Shown here: positions 1 through 7,476 of the stretch, piece after piece | Layout: each line of letters begins with the position of its first letter | Position numbering within the stretch: the stretch's first letter is position 1 | NCBI RefSeq assembly: GCF_028128615.1 | Contig: NZ_AMDP01000014.1 | Location: 142,825-206,824, forward strand | Direction of reading: 5' to 3' | From: Enterococcus sp. 5H | GTDB taxonomy: Bacteria > Bacillota > Bacilli > Lactobacillales > Enterococcaceae | DNA length: 64,000 nucleotides | The notes under the pieces: model-generated | Databases searched by the model: none | What the model was told of the DNA's origin: nothing | Seen by the model: the letters and a program-made list of their open reading frames with translations, nothing else | Position numbers and translations under genes: made by a program

Positions 1-2
1 TA

Positions 3-767
3 ACTGCTGCTCCGATATTGGGAATTGTAGCCTCTGTTGTAGCAACAGTCTGGGGTATTTGGTGCATGAAACGCGAGCTGAAAATAGCCCTAGCTAACGG
101 TGAAACATTCGATCCCAAATATTCTAAAAAAGAGGATCAAGATGAGCAGAAGAAAAATCCTAGTCTTGGAGTAAGTTTGCTGCCATTAGTAACGCTAATC
201 GTGATTATTTTTGTTGGGAGTTTCCTAAAAATCAGTAATATTATTATCCCAGCTTTGGCAATCTCAATTATTGTCTCTGCTATTGGGTTTAATTCATATG
301 TTGTTAGCCACAAAGAAGTGTTGAACTTAGGGGCAACTGGTGCCATTTCACCAACGATTTTCTCAGCTTCAGCAGTTGGTTTCGGTTCAGTAGTGGCTTC
401 TGCGGCAGGTTTTCAAACAATCTTGGAAGGGATTCAAAATATTCCCGGCAATCCATTAATTAGTTTGTCCGTCTTAACAGGCGCAATGGCTGGTGTAACA
501 GGTTCATCTTCAGGAGCGTTAGGTATTGTTATGAATAACTTTGTCCAACCTTATGTGGAGATGGGGATTGAACCAGCAGTAATTCATCGAATGTCAGCGA
601 TTGCATCAGGTGTGTTGACTTGCTTACCTCAATGTGGTGCACTGTTGTCGATGTACGCGTTAACTGGGTTAACTCATAAAGAAACCTATAAAAACTTATT
701 TATTTCTGTCGTTGTCGGTAGTTTTATTGCGTTTATTGCAGCATTATTGATTGCTGTTATATTTTAA
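3..767 (+). CDS. GntP-family permease, C-terminal part (cut by window edge)
   Basis: The frame is open from the first bases, so the 5' end lies outside the window. About 254 C-terminal residues remain of a family usually near 440. They hold several hydrophobic membrane segments separated by Gly/Ser/Ala-rich loops, a charged cytoplasmic loop around residues 35-50 (many K, E, D, Q), and the small-residue stretch GAMAGVTGSSSGALG typical of GntP-type proton symporters for gluconate and other small acids. The cyclase gene starts 34 bp downstream with a beta-keto acid cleavage enzyme behind it, so the permease probably imports the acid that these enzymes use. The substrate cannot be read from sequence; a related carboxylate-transporter family is the alternative. 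Confidence 0.75.
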   Translation, partial: TAAPILGIVASVVATVWGIWCMKRELKIALANGETFDPKYSKKEDQDEQKKNPSLGVSLLPLVTLIVIIFVGSFLKISNIIIPALAISIIVSAIGFNSYVVSHKEVLNLGATGAISPTIFSASAVGFGSVVASAAGFQTILEGIQNIPGNPLISLSVLTGAMAGVTGSSSGALGIVMNNFVQPYVEMGIEPAVIHRMSAIASGVLTCLPQCGALLSMYALTGLTHKETYKNLFISVVVGSFIAFIAALLIAVIF

Positions 768-801
768 AAAATAGATCGTATAAATTAGGGGGAAGAATAA
801 A

Positions 802-1572
802 ATGAGATTTGTTGATTTGAGTATTGCGATTGAAAATGATTTACCATCTGATCCGGTTGAAATGATTCCAAAAATTAAGTATGAAAATCATAAGGACAGT
901 ATTGACTATATGCTGAGTTTTTTTGGAACTGCTACAGTGGATGATCTACCCGGAGGTTTGGCATGGGCGTTAGAATATGTCACATTGACTACTCATTCAG
1001 GCACGCATTTAGATGCTCCGTATCATTACCATCCAACGATGAATCAGGGAGAACGTGCTTGGACAATTGATGAAATTCCATTAGAGTGGTGCTATGGAGA
1101 TGGGGTTGTCGTTGATTTTACGCATAAACCAGATGGTTCAGCTGCGACGATTGAAGATTTTAAAAATGAATTTAAACGTTTGGATTATACTTTAAAACCA
1201 GGCGATATTGTTTTGGTAAATACTGGAGCCTCTAAAAAATGGGGAACAGTAGAATACTTATCATCAGGTTGCGGAATGGGTAGAGAAGTTACTTTATGGT
1301 TAATCGACCAAGGAATTCATGTGATGGGAACTGATGCGTGGAGTTGGGATCGTCCGTTAGGTCTGGTTGCCAAAGAATTTGATGAATCTAAAGATAAAAG
1401 TATTATTTGGGAAGGTCACTTTGCTGGTATTGAGAAGGCTTACTGTCAAATTGAGAAGTTAACCAATTTAGATCAAGTGCCGGCAACAGGGTTTAAATTC
1501 AGTTGTTTCCCAGTAAAAATAAAAGGTGCTAGCGGCGGTTGGATTCGCGCAGTTGCCATGATTGATGAATAG
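802..1572 (+). CDS. Cyclase-family (kynurenine formamidase-like) metal hydrolase
   Basis: A 256-residue protein of the cyclase superfamily (PF04199 type), whose known members hydrolyse amides or lactones such as N-formylkynurenine using divalent metal. The signature HSGTHLDAP lies at residues 65-73 with further histidines at 75 and 77, and a late H-x-x-x-E-like stretch (EGHFAGIEKA) near residue 205 fits the rest of the metal site. The start is set by a purine-rich GGGGGAAG box about 8 bp upstream. It lies between the permease and the BKACE gene and its stop is about 17 bp before the latter's start, so all three probably form one operon. No kynurenine pathway genes are near; formamidase activity should not be assumed. 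Confidence 0.8.
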   Translation: MRFVDLSIAIENDLPSDPVEMIPKIKYENHKDSIDYMLSFFGTATVDDLPGGLAWALEYVTLTTHSGTHLDAPYHYHPTMNQGERAWTIDEIPLEWCYGDGVVVDFTHKPDGSAATIEDFKNEFKRLDYTLKPGDIVLVNTGASKKWGTVEYLSSGCGMGREVTLWLIDQGIHVMGTDAWSWDRPLGLVAKEFDESKDKSIIWEGHFAGIEKAYCQIEKLTNLDQVPATGFKFSCFPVKIKGASGGWIRAVAMIDE

Positions 1573-1588
1573 AAAGGGATTGAATAGA

Positions 1589-2419
1589 TTGAGTAACAAA
1601 GTAGTTATTACCGTAGCCACAACAGGTGGTTTTACAACAAGAGAAAATAATCCAAATGTTCCACTAACACCAGTAGAAATTGCTGATGAAGTTTACAAAT
1701 GTTATCAAGCAGGTGCAGCAATTGCGCATATTCATGTGCGCGATGAGGCTGGTAACGCAACAATGGATTTTGAAAAATTTAAAGAAACAGTGACACTAAT
1801 CAGAGCAAAATGCGATATTGTCATTAACATTACGACTTCCGGCGGCATTGGTTTTAATGATGATGAACGGATGAAACCTTTCGTAGAATTATTACCAGAA
1901 ATCGCTAGTTACGATTGCGGTACCATGAATTGGCAGCATTCAACAGTCTTTGAAAATACACCTGCCTTCCTAGAAAAAGCAGGTAAAAAAATGCAAGAAG
2001 TCAACGTAAAACCTGAGATTGAGGTTTTTGATCCGGGAATGTTATATACAGCATTGTACTATGTTAAAAAAGGAATTTTAAAAGAACCTTTGCATTTTCA
2101 GTTTGTTTTAGGAGCGCCGGGAGGAATTGCTGCTACAGTTGAAAATCTAGTTTATTTAAAAAGTTTACTCCCAGAAAATGCGACATGGAGTGCATTTGGG
2201 ATCGGAAAAGAAAGTACACCAATTTTAATGGCAACATTAGCACTTGGCGGAAATGTCCGTGTGGGGATGGAGGATAATAGTTATCTCTTTAGAGGTCAGC
2301 TTGCAGAGTCAAATGTTCAGTTTGTCGAACGAGCAAAAAACTTAATTGCGGAATTAGGTAAAGAAATAGCGACACCTGATGAGGCAAGACAGCTATTAGG
2401 ATTAGTTAAAAAAGTTTAA
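1589..2419 (+). CDS. Beta-keto acid cleavage enzyme (BKACE/Kce, DUF849 family)
   Basis: BKACE enzymes are zinc-dependent TIM barrels that cleave a 3-keto acid with acetyl-CoA to give acetoacetate plus an acyl-CoA. Family landmarks are visible: NPNVPLTP near residue 21, the zinc ligands in HIHVRDE (H47, H49), and the late RVGMEDN motif with the third ligand. The chosen start is TTG at 1589, about 9 bp after AGAAAGGGA; upstream in-frame ATG or TTG codons at 1562-1565 would overlap the cyclase gene and add residues absent from the family. Length 276 aa is normal. It is the last gene of the operon, followed by repeat copy A. The natural substrate is unknown. Confidence 0.85.
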   Translation: MSNKVVITVATTGGFTTRENNPNVPLTPVEIADEVYKCYQAGAAIAHIHVRDEAGNATMDFEKFKETVTLIRAKCDIVINITTSGGIGFNDDERMKPFVELLPEIASYDCGTMNWQHSTVFENTPAFLEKAGKKMQEVNVKPEIEVFDPGMLYTALYYVKKGILKEPLHFQFVLGAPGGIAATVENLVYLKSLLPENATWSAFGIGKESTPILMATLALGGNVRVGMEDNSYLFRGQLAESNVQFVERAKNLIAELGKEIATPDEARQLLGLVKKV

Positions 2420-2424
2420 ACGAA

Positions 2425-2595
2425 AGTGAGTGGGACAAAACTAAAAATCCGTTTTGTTTCACTCACTAGATCCGAATAAACGGCGAGAAAAAAGCAGCTC
2501 CTTCGGAAATAAGCCGAAATTCACGAAAATTTGAAGAACAATTTTCGTGAATTTCGGCTTATTTCTCGGAGCTAAACACTTTTGTCTCAGCCTCT
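2425..2595. repeat. Intergenic modular repeat, copy A (long-hairpin form)
   Basis: The left end is a self-complementary block (GTGAGTGGGACAAAAC pairing with GTTTTGTTTCACTCAC), followed by AGATCCGAATAAACGGCGAG. The core (about 2506-2565) is a perfect 26-nt inverted repeat with an 8-nt loop. The right end reads CTTTTGTCTCAGCCTC. The ends form imperfect terminal inverted repeats built on GACAAAA, as in a MITE. It lies between the convergent BKACE and ArsR genes. Related copies are at 7222, 31264, 62663 and 63837, with a relic near 40113. Confidence 0.9.
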
Positions 2596-2904
2596 GTCGT
2601 TCTCTTGATCTTTGGCTCTAAAGCGAATCAACTCAAGTAATCCAGGTAATTCACGCTCAATATATTCTTGATTCAAGATATATTTCTTGGTCTTTCCAAT
2701 TTTTATTTCTTGAATTAATTGGGCATCTTTTAGCATTTTTATATGATGAGAAAGAGTTGATTTTACTATATTGTAGGTTTCAGAAGTAATTCTTTTCTCG
2801 CTATTGAACACTAAACAAGTAAGAATATTTAAGCGGATCGGATCACTAGCAGCTTGAAGAGCTTGTAGAACGGGATCATTGCTGCAATCATTATTAGTTT
2901 TCAT
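2587..2904 (-). CDS. ArsR-family winged-helix regulator
   Basis: A 105-residue protein with a typical ArsR fold: N-terminal helix with SDPIRLNILTCLV, then a recognition region YNIVKSTLSHHIKMLKDAQLI and a wing (KIGKTKKYILN). No CxC metal motif is seen, so a redox or organic ligand is more likely than a metal. ATG 2904 was chosen because the longer version (TTG 2922) would place the TATAAT -10 hexamer (2911-2916) inside the gene. The -10 lies only 6 bp before the ATG and no Shine-Dalgarno is present, so the mRNA may be leaderless. Its stop codon is supplied by repeat copy A. It is divergent from the nitroreductase and probably represses it. Confidence 0.8.
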   Translation of the reverse strand: MKTNNDCSNDPVLQALQAASDPIRLNILTCLVFNSEKRITSETYNIVKSTLSHHIKMLKDAQLIQEIKIGKTKKYILNQEYIERELPGLLELIRFRAKDQENDRG

Positions 2905-2931
2905 AAATGGATTATAACACAAACATTACGC

Positions 2932-2984
2932 TTTACATATGAATGAAGCCGTGATATATTCTTAATGTTCGAAAAACGTCGAAC
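2932..2984 (+). promoter_or_regulatory. Sigma-A promoter and palindromic operator of the nitroreductase operon
   Basis: TTTACA (2932-2937), a 17-bp spacer and TATATT (2955-2960) form a good sigma-A promoter. The inverted repeat GTTCGA-6-TCGAAC (2967-2984) starts at the expected +1, a classic repressor position. The divergent ArsR gene is the obvious candidate repressor (inference). Confidence 0.7.
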
Positions 2985-3007
2985 TATAAATAGAAATGAG
3001 GGATATT

Positions 3008-3646
3008 ATGGAAAACACATATAAAGAAAATAACTTTGACACAATTATGAAAGGTAGAAGGTCAGTTCGCAATTATGATCCGGCAGTAAAAATCAGCCGT
3101 GAAGAAATGGAGCAGATCATTAACGATACCGTAAAAGCACCCTCTTCTGTTAACATGCAGCCATGGCGTTTTGTAGTCGTGGAGAGTAACGAAGGTAAAG
3201 AAAAAATCGAACCATTAGTCCGTTTTAATAAATTACAAAATGAAACATCGGCTGCAATGATCGTTATTTTTGGTGATCTAAATAGCTTTGAACATGCAGA
3301 AAAAATTTATGGCACGGCTGTGGAACAAAATTTAATGCCGCAAGAAGTGAAAGAACGTCAATTAGAAATGTTGAGTCCATTGTTTGAACAAATGACGACA
3401 GAAGATAAAAAAGAAATGGCGACGATTGACGGAGCTCTAGCAGCAATGAATTTAATGTTAGTTGCTCGTGCGTATGGTTATGATACAAATCCAATCGGCG
3501 GTTTTGAGCGTGAAAAAATAGCTGCTGCGTTAGATATGGATAGTGAACGTTATTATCCTGTGATGATTGTTTCTATTGGTAAAGCAAACGAAGAAGGTTA
3601 TCCATCTTATCGTTTACCTGCTGCAGATATTACTACTTGGAAATAG
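3008..3646 (+). CDS. Nitroreductase-family FMN oxidoreductase
   Basis: A 212-residue FMN-binding NAD(P)H oxidoreductase. Visible landmarks are the N-terminal GRRSVRNYDP box contacting FMN phosphate, APSSVNMQPWRF (the flavin/substrate motif usually read as PSxxNxQPW), and the C-terminal region with GGFE and VMIVSIGKA. ATG 3008 follows a GAGGG box at good spacing; the in-frame ATG at 2996 overlaps that box and was rejected. The 11-bp gap to the DUF1304 gene suggests co-transcription. Control is probably by the divergent ArsR protein through the 2967-2984 palindrome. Substrates of this family (quinones, nitro compounds, flavins) cannot be separated by sequence. Confidence 0.9.
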   Translation: MENTYKENNFDTIMKGRRSVRNYDPAVKISREEMEQIINDTVKAPSSVNMQPWRFVVVESNEGKEKIEPLVRFNKLQNETSAAMIVIFGDLNSFEHAEKIYGTAVEQNLMPQEVKERQLEMLSPLFEQMTTEDKKEMATIDGALAAMNLMLVARAYGYDTNPIGGFEREKIAAALDMDSERYYPVMIVSIGKANEEGYPSYRLPAADITTWK

Positions 3647-3657
3647 GAGGAAAAACA

Positions 3658-4023
3658 ATGCATATTATTCCATTAGTTTTGGCAGTTATTGTTGCAATCG
3701 AACATTTCTATATTTTGTATCTAGAAATGTTTCAAACAACATCAAAGGCTGCACAACGTTCATTTGGTGTAGATGAAGAATTTTTATCTGATCCGCGTGT
3801 CCAAACCTTGTTTAAAAATCAAGGACTATATAACGGATTTTTAGCTGTTGGGATTTTATGGGGTGCCTTTTTCGCTGCGAATAGCTGGGCAGTGGTGACC
3901 TTTTTTGTTTCCTGTGTGATTGTTGCAGCTGTCTATGGTGGTCTGACTTCATCAAAAACAATTTTATTAAAACAAGGTCTACCAGCAATTATTACTTTGA
4001 TAGCATTGCTTATTTTTAAATAA
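3658..4023 (+). CDS. DUF1304-family small membrane protein
   Basis: 121 residues with four hydrophobic segments: the N-terminal helix with EHFYILYLEMF, a conserved loop ending in NQGLYNGFLAVG, a third helix, and a C-terminal helix after TSSKTILLKQGLPA. This layout is that of DUF1304, a family of unknown function often found next to oxidoreductases. The start is ATG 3658, 6 bp after a perfect AGGAGG; the in-frame ATG at 3637 lies inside the nitroreductase gene. It shares the nitroreductase operon, so a role in the same stress response is plausible but unproven. Confidence 0.85.
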   Translation: MHIIPLVLAVIVAIEHFYILYLEMFQTTSKAAQRSFGVDEEFLSDPRVQTLFKNQGLYNGFLAVGILWGAFFAANSWAVVTFFVSCVIVAAVYGGLTSSKTILLKQGLPAIITLIALLIFK

Positions 4024-4037
4024 AAGAGGTAAAAGTT

Positions 4038-4070
4038 TAAGGCCGCAAATAAGTGGCTTTAGGCTTTTTC
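4038..4070 (+). terminator. Weak intrinsic terminator after DUF1304 gene
   Basis: TAAGGCC pairs with GGCTTTA (one G-T pair) across a 10-nt loop and is followed by a T-rich tail. Stem is short, so moderate support only. Confidence 0.45.
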
Positions 4071-4086
4071 TTTTGGCTTGAAAAAA

Positions 4087-4147
4087 ACTTACAAAAAATA
4101 AGTCAAAACTCTTTACTTACTTTTTGTAAGTGTTATACTGTGTAAGT
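4087..4147 (+). promoter_or_regulatory. Promoter with YodB/CatR-like palindromes
   Basis: TTTACT (4112-4117), 16 bp, TATACT (4134-4139) form the promoter. A perfect 6-5-6 palindrome ACTTAC-TTTTT-GTAAGT (4115-4131) overlaps the -35 and spacer. A weaker copy lies at 4087-4103 and a GTAAGT half-site at 4142-4147. The spacing and TTAC/GTAA halves resemble operators of the quinone-sensing DUF24/HxlR regulators YodB and CatR of Bacillus. No such regulator is encoded in this window. Confidence 0.7.
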
Positions 4148-4187
4148 AATCAAAAAACAAATTAAAAAATGAAAAGGAGCAATACAC

Positions 4188-4784
4188 ATGACAGAATTTA
4201 TTCAAGCATTAAAAAAACGCCGTTCAATTTACGCTTTAGGAGATAATCTTCCACAATCACATGATGAAATTTCAGCTTTAGTAAAAGAAGTTGTTAGAGA
4301 AAGTCCATCATCATTTAACTCACAAACACAACGTGCTGTATTTTTATTTGGCGATGCACATAAAAAATTATGGTCAATCACTGAAGAAGCGTTGAAACCA
4401 TTAACACCTGCGGAAGCTTTCCCAAATACGCAAGCAAAACTACAAAGCTTTGCAGCTGGAACTGGAACAATTCTTTTCTTCGAAGATATGGATATCGTAA
4501 AAAATTTACAAGAGCAATTTGAATTATATGCTGACAATTTCCCAGTTTGGTCAGAACAAGCAAGTGGTTTAACGCAAGCCAACGTTTGGACTGCTCTAGC
4601 ACAAGAAAATATTGGTGCAAATCTACAACATTACAATCCAGTGATTGATGAAGCCGTTGCTAAAGAATGGTCAATTCCAAGTCAATGGAAATTGAGAGCA
4701 CAACTTGTATTTGGTTCAATTGAAGCCGAAGCTGGCGAAAAAGAATACATGGAAGATAGCAAACGCTTCTTAGAATTTAATTAA
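4188..4784 (+). CDS. Nitroreductase-family protein (CinD/Frm2-like)
   Basis: A 198-residue FMN oxidoreductase of the subgroup that includes lactococcal CinD and yeast Frm2/Hbn1. The N-terminal KKRRSIYALGDNLP and the PSSFNSQTQRAVFLFG motif are the usual flavin contacts. TGTILFFEDMDIVKNLQEQF and a C-terminal PSQWKLRAQLVFGSIEAEA are characteristic of the subgroup. A strong AAAAGGAG precedes the ATG by 9 bp. It is followed 23 bp downstream by a CatE-like dioxygenase gene and shares its promoter. Together they look like a quinone or nitro-compound detoxification pair under the 4087-4147 operators. Confidence 0.88.
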   Translation: MTEFIQALKKRRSIYALGDNLPQSHDEISALVKEVVRESPSSFNSQTQRAVFLFGDAHKKLWSITEEALKPLTPAEAFPNTQAKLQSFAAGTGTILFFEDMDIVKNLQEQFELYADNFPVWSEQASGLTQANVWTALAQENIGANLQHYNPVIDEAVAKEWSIPSQWKLRAQLVFGSIEAEAGEKEYMEDSKRFLEFN

Positions 4785-4807
4785 TTAAAAGGTTGGAGGG
4801 AAGACGG

Positions 4808-5653
4808 ATGAGCATGCAGTTACCAGCAGAAACCATCGTAAAACAAGTAAAATTAAAAGTAGCGAATTTAGAAGTAATGACCGAATTTTATACAGGAATG
4901 ATTGGACTTGTTTTATTGAAGCAAGATGGAAACACAACCTTTCTTGGTACGCAAGACTCTTCCGAAGTTATTTTGATTTTAGAAGAACTTTCAGAACCAG
5001 CTGTTAAAATGGAAACAACTGGACTGTATCATACGGCTTTCCTTTTACCTTCGCGTAAAGATTTAGGTAATAGCTTATTATGGCTATTACAAAATCAAGT
5101 GGAAATTGGAGCAGCAGATCATGGTTATAGCGAAGCAATCTATTTATCTGATCCAGAAGGCAATGGTATTGAAATTTATCGTGATAAACCGATGTTTGAA
5201 TGGGATATTCGTGAAGATGGTGAAATTGTCGGTGTGACAGAAGAATTAGATGGTGATGCTGTAGTTGGTGCGGCTGATGGCAACTGGCTTGGCTTAGCAC
5301 CAGGTTCCAGAATTGGTCACGTCCATTTACAAGTAGCAGACTTAGATGAAACAGAAGCCTTTTTTGAAAAGCTTGGTTTTTCGTTGAAAAGCAATTTTGG
5401 CAGACGAGCTAAATTTTTTGCAGCTGGAAATTACCATCATCATATTGGCACCAATAATTGGGCGGGATTAAATTTACCATTAATGACTGAAAATCAACTA
5501 GGATTAGCTTGGTATAGTTTTCAATTACCGTCTAAAGAATCGTTTGATAACTTAGTAAAACATTTAGATAGTCAGTCAATTGACTATTTAGTGGAAAATC
5601 AAGAAGTAACACTTCAAGATCCAAATGGAATGCTTATTAAATTTCAATATTAA
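4808..5653 (+). CDS. catE: CatE-like extradiol dioxygenase / VOC protein
   Basis: 281 residues made of two tandem vicinal-oxygen-chelate modules. Module 1 carries VKLKVANLE, GLYHTAFLLPSR and SDPEGNGIEIY. Module 2 carries IGHVHLQVADL, then GNYHHHIGTNNWAG and a final DPNGMLIKF. The GHxHL and YHHHIGxNxWAG blocks are those of Bacillus CatE (catechol-2,3-dioxygenase), which opens the catechol ring with Fe(II). ATG 4808 sits about 8 bp after GGAGGG; the in-frame TTG at 4793 precedes that box and is rejected. Function as true catecholase or as a protective enzyme against catecholic compounds cannot be told apart. Confidence 0.82.
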   Translation: MSMQLPAETIVKQVKLKVANLEVMTEFYTGMIGLVLLKQDGNTTFLGTQDSSEVILILEELSEPAVKMETTGLYHTAFLLPSRKDLGNSLLWLLQNQVEIGAADHGYSEAIYLSDPEGNGIEIYRDKPMFEWDIREDGEIVGVTEELDGDAVVGAADGNWLGLAPGSRIGHVHLQVADLDETEAFFEKLGFSLKSNFGRRAKFFAAGNYHHHIGTNNWAGLNLPLMTENQLGLAWYSFQLPSKESFDNLVKHLDSQSIDYLVENQEVTLQDPNGMLIKFQY

Positions 5654-5687
5654 TTAATAAAACAGGTATAACGAACCAAAAAGTAGA

Positions 5688-5715
5688 GCTTAGGAGAAAT
5701 CTTAAGTTCTTTTTT
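5688..5715 (+). terminator. Intrinsic terminator after catE-like gene
   Basis: An 8-bp stem (GCTTAGGA with TCTTAAGT, two G-T pairs) closes a GAAA loop and is followed by a run of seven T with one C near its start. Confidence 0.7.
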
Positions 5716-5804
5716 AATGTGTTTATTTAAATGATTTCTCCATATATACTTAGTTGTGCTAAGATAAAATAGCAATAGAATGTAGAGATTGGAGCCGAAG
5801 ATCA

Positions 5805-6455
5805 TTGAGTAATTTGTTAAAAACTGAACAGCTTTCATATCAAGTAGCTGGACAACAAATATTAAAAAATATATCTCTAATTTTCAAAAAAAGCAGCCGC
5901 ACCACCATAACTGGTCCATCAGGCAGCGGCAAAAGCACATTATTAAAACTCTTAGCATCACTATTATCTCCCACAACTGGAACAATTAAGTTTCAAGACC
6001 AAGATATTTCCACAATGGAGCCTGAAATGTATCGAAGAGAGGTCTCTTATTGTTTTCAACAGCCATCATTATTCGGTAAAACCGTTCGGGATAACCTGTC
6101 ATTTCCATATGAAGTACGCAAAAAAGAGTTTGAGGAAAATCATATTTTAGATCTGTTACAAGAAGTTGAACTACCCAAAGCTTACCTCGATAAAAATATT
6201 ACAGAACTTTCTGGCGGAGAAAAACAGCGGGTGGCTTTGATTCGAAATGTCGTATTTTTACCGAAAGTTTTACTTTTAGATGAAGTCACTTCGGGGCTGG
6301 ATGAAGCAAGCAAACAAATCGTTAATCAATGGCTATTTCATTTGAATCAGGAAAAACAAGTAACATTAATCCGCGTAACTCATGATGCAGAAGAAATTGC
6401 TGAAGCAACCGTAGTCAAAAAAATTATAGCTGGTCAGTTGGAGGAAGATAAATGA
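5805..6455 (+). CDS. fetA: FetA-type ABC exporter ATPase
   Basis: A 216-residue ABC ATPase. Walker A is GPSGSGKST (about residues 39-47), the Q-loop is CFQQPSLF, the signature is LSGGEKQRV, Walker B is VLLLDEVTSGLD and the switch histidine is in VTHDAEE. It starts with TTG 5805 after GGAG. It overlaps the downstream permease gene by 4 bp (ATGA), which is a single-family FetB/YbbM membrane protein, so this is the FetAB pair. FetAB in E. coli helps iron export and oxidative-stress resistance; the transported substrate here is inferred from that family only. Confidence 0.85.
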   Translation: MSNLLKTEQLSYQVAGQQILKNISLIFKKSSRTTITGPSGSGKSTLLKLLASLLSPTTGTIKFQDQDISTMEPEMYRREVSYCFQQPSLFGKTVRDNLSFPYEVRKKEFEENHILDLLQEVELPKAYLDKNITELSGGEKQRVALIRNVVFLPKVLLLDEVTSGLDEASKQIVNQWLFHLNQEKQVTLIRVTHDAEEIAEATVVKKIIAGQLEEDK

Positions 6456-7210
6456 ATTTAGCAGTAAATGATCTTTCATTGTTCTTTGCAGGAATGTTGG
6501 TTGTGGTTGCACTTTTTATTAGTTATAAAGAAAAGTTAGGCTTTACAAAAGATATTATTATTAGTGTATGTCGTGCGATTATTCAGCTGATTTTAGTTGG
6601 GTATTTACTTAAGTATGTTTTTCAAGTAGACAATCAAATTTTGACAATTGTGATGGCAGGAATTATTATTCTTAACGCAGCGCTAAATGCGAGAAAAAGA
6701 AGCAATCATCTGCGTAATAGTTTTTTGATATCCTTAACAGCAATTGCCTGTAGTACAGGTGTAACCATTGGTGTTTTAGTTCTTTCAGGAGCTATTCGTT
6801 TTATTCCATCTCAAATTATTCCAATTAGCGGCATGATTGCCAGTAATTCGATGGTGGCAATTGGGCTATGCTACCGAAATATGGATAGTTTGTTTCACGA
6901 TCAAAGACAAGCTGTTCTGGAGAAATTAGCACTGGGATCTGATATAAAATTAGCATCTAAGAACATCGTACGTGAAAGTATTCGAACAGGTATGGCACCA
7001 ACGATTGATTCAGCAAAAACAGTGGGGATTGTTAGCCTGCCAGGGATGATGTCGGGGTTGATTTTTGCTGGAGTTGATCCAGTTCATGCGATTAAATATC
7101 AGATTATGGTGACTTTTATGTTGTTGTCTGCAACAAGTATAGGTTCGGTAATTGCAACTTATTTGGCATATAAGAGCTATTATAATGAACGAAAACAACT
7201 AACCATCTAA
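6452..7210 (+). CDS. fetB: FetB/YbbM-type ABC exporter permease
   Basis: A 252-residue polytopic membrane protein (UPF0014). Six or seven hydrophobic segments are seen, with the conserved cytoplasmic block NSMVAIGLCYRN and the later TGMAPTIDSAKTVGIVSLPGMMSG region that define the family. It is coupled to the ATPase gene by an ATGA overlap. Repeat copy B begins 11 bp after its stop. Assignment to the family is firm; iron as substrate is inference from E. coli. Confidence 0.87.
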   Translation: MNLAVNDLSLFFAGMLVVVALFISYKEKLGFTKDIIISVCRAIIQLILVGYLLKYVFQVDNQILTIVMAGIIILNAALNARKRSNHLRNSFLISLTAIACSTGVTIGVLVLSGAIRFIPSQIIPISGMIASNSMVAIGLCYRNMDSLFHDQRQAVLEKLALGSDIKLASKNIVRESIRTGMAPTIDSAKTVGIVSLPGMMSGLIFAGVDPVHAIKYQIMVTFMLLSATSIGSVIATYLAYKSYYNERKQLTI

Positions 7211-7221
7211 ATTGAATAAAA

Positions 7222-7380
7222 GGTGAGTGAAACAAAACTAAAAATCAGTTTTGTTTCACTCACTAGATCCGAATAAACGGCGAGAAAAAAGTGGCTACTC
7301 CACTTCGTTCCGATCACATCAATTTCTAAGAGCTAAAGCTCTAAGAATTGAAGGCTTCGGAAGTAAGCTTTTGTCTCAGT
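7222..7380. repeat. Intergenic modular repeat, copy B (internally deleted)
   Basis: It has the same left hairpin (GTGAGTGAAACAAAAC / GTTTTGTTTCACTCAC), AGATCCGAATAAACGGCGAG, and a middle block with CACTTCGTTCCGATCAC and an AGAGCTAAAGCTCT hairpin. It then jumps from GGCTTCGGAAGTAAG directly to the right end CTTTTGTCTCAG, so the core hairpin present in copies A and E is missing. Confidence 0.88.
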
Positions 7381-7403
7381 TTTTATATACTTATTAGTTA
7401 AAA

Positions 7404-7448
7404 GTATAGACATTTAAAAGAAAGCGATTTATAATGTAAGTGTATACA
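7404..7448 (+). promoter_or_regulatory. Promoter and operators of the GH1 gene
   Basis: TAGACA (7407-7412), 17 bp, TATAAT (7430-7435). The -35 is embedded in the operator-like GTATAGACATT (7404-7414), and a TGTATACA palindrome (7441-7448) covers the expected start site. The same GTATAGACATTT block with the same promoter geometry controls the EIIC gene at 11060-11091. Confidence 0.75.
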
Positions 7449-7476
7449 ATAATGAGTAATGAAAGTAGGGACATTT

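Noticed and set aside
7421..7434. cre site in the GH1 promoter (AAAGCGATTT region)
   Set aside because: Only the centre fits; outer bases of the consensus are missing and it overlaps the -10.
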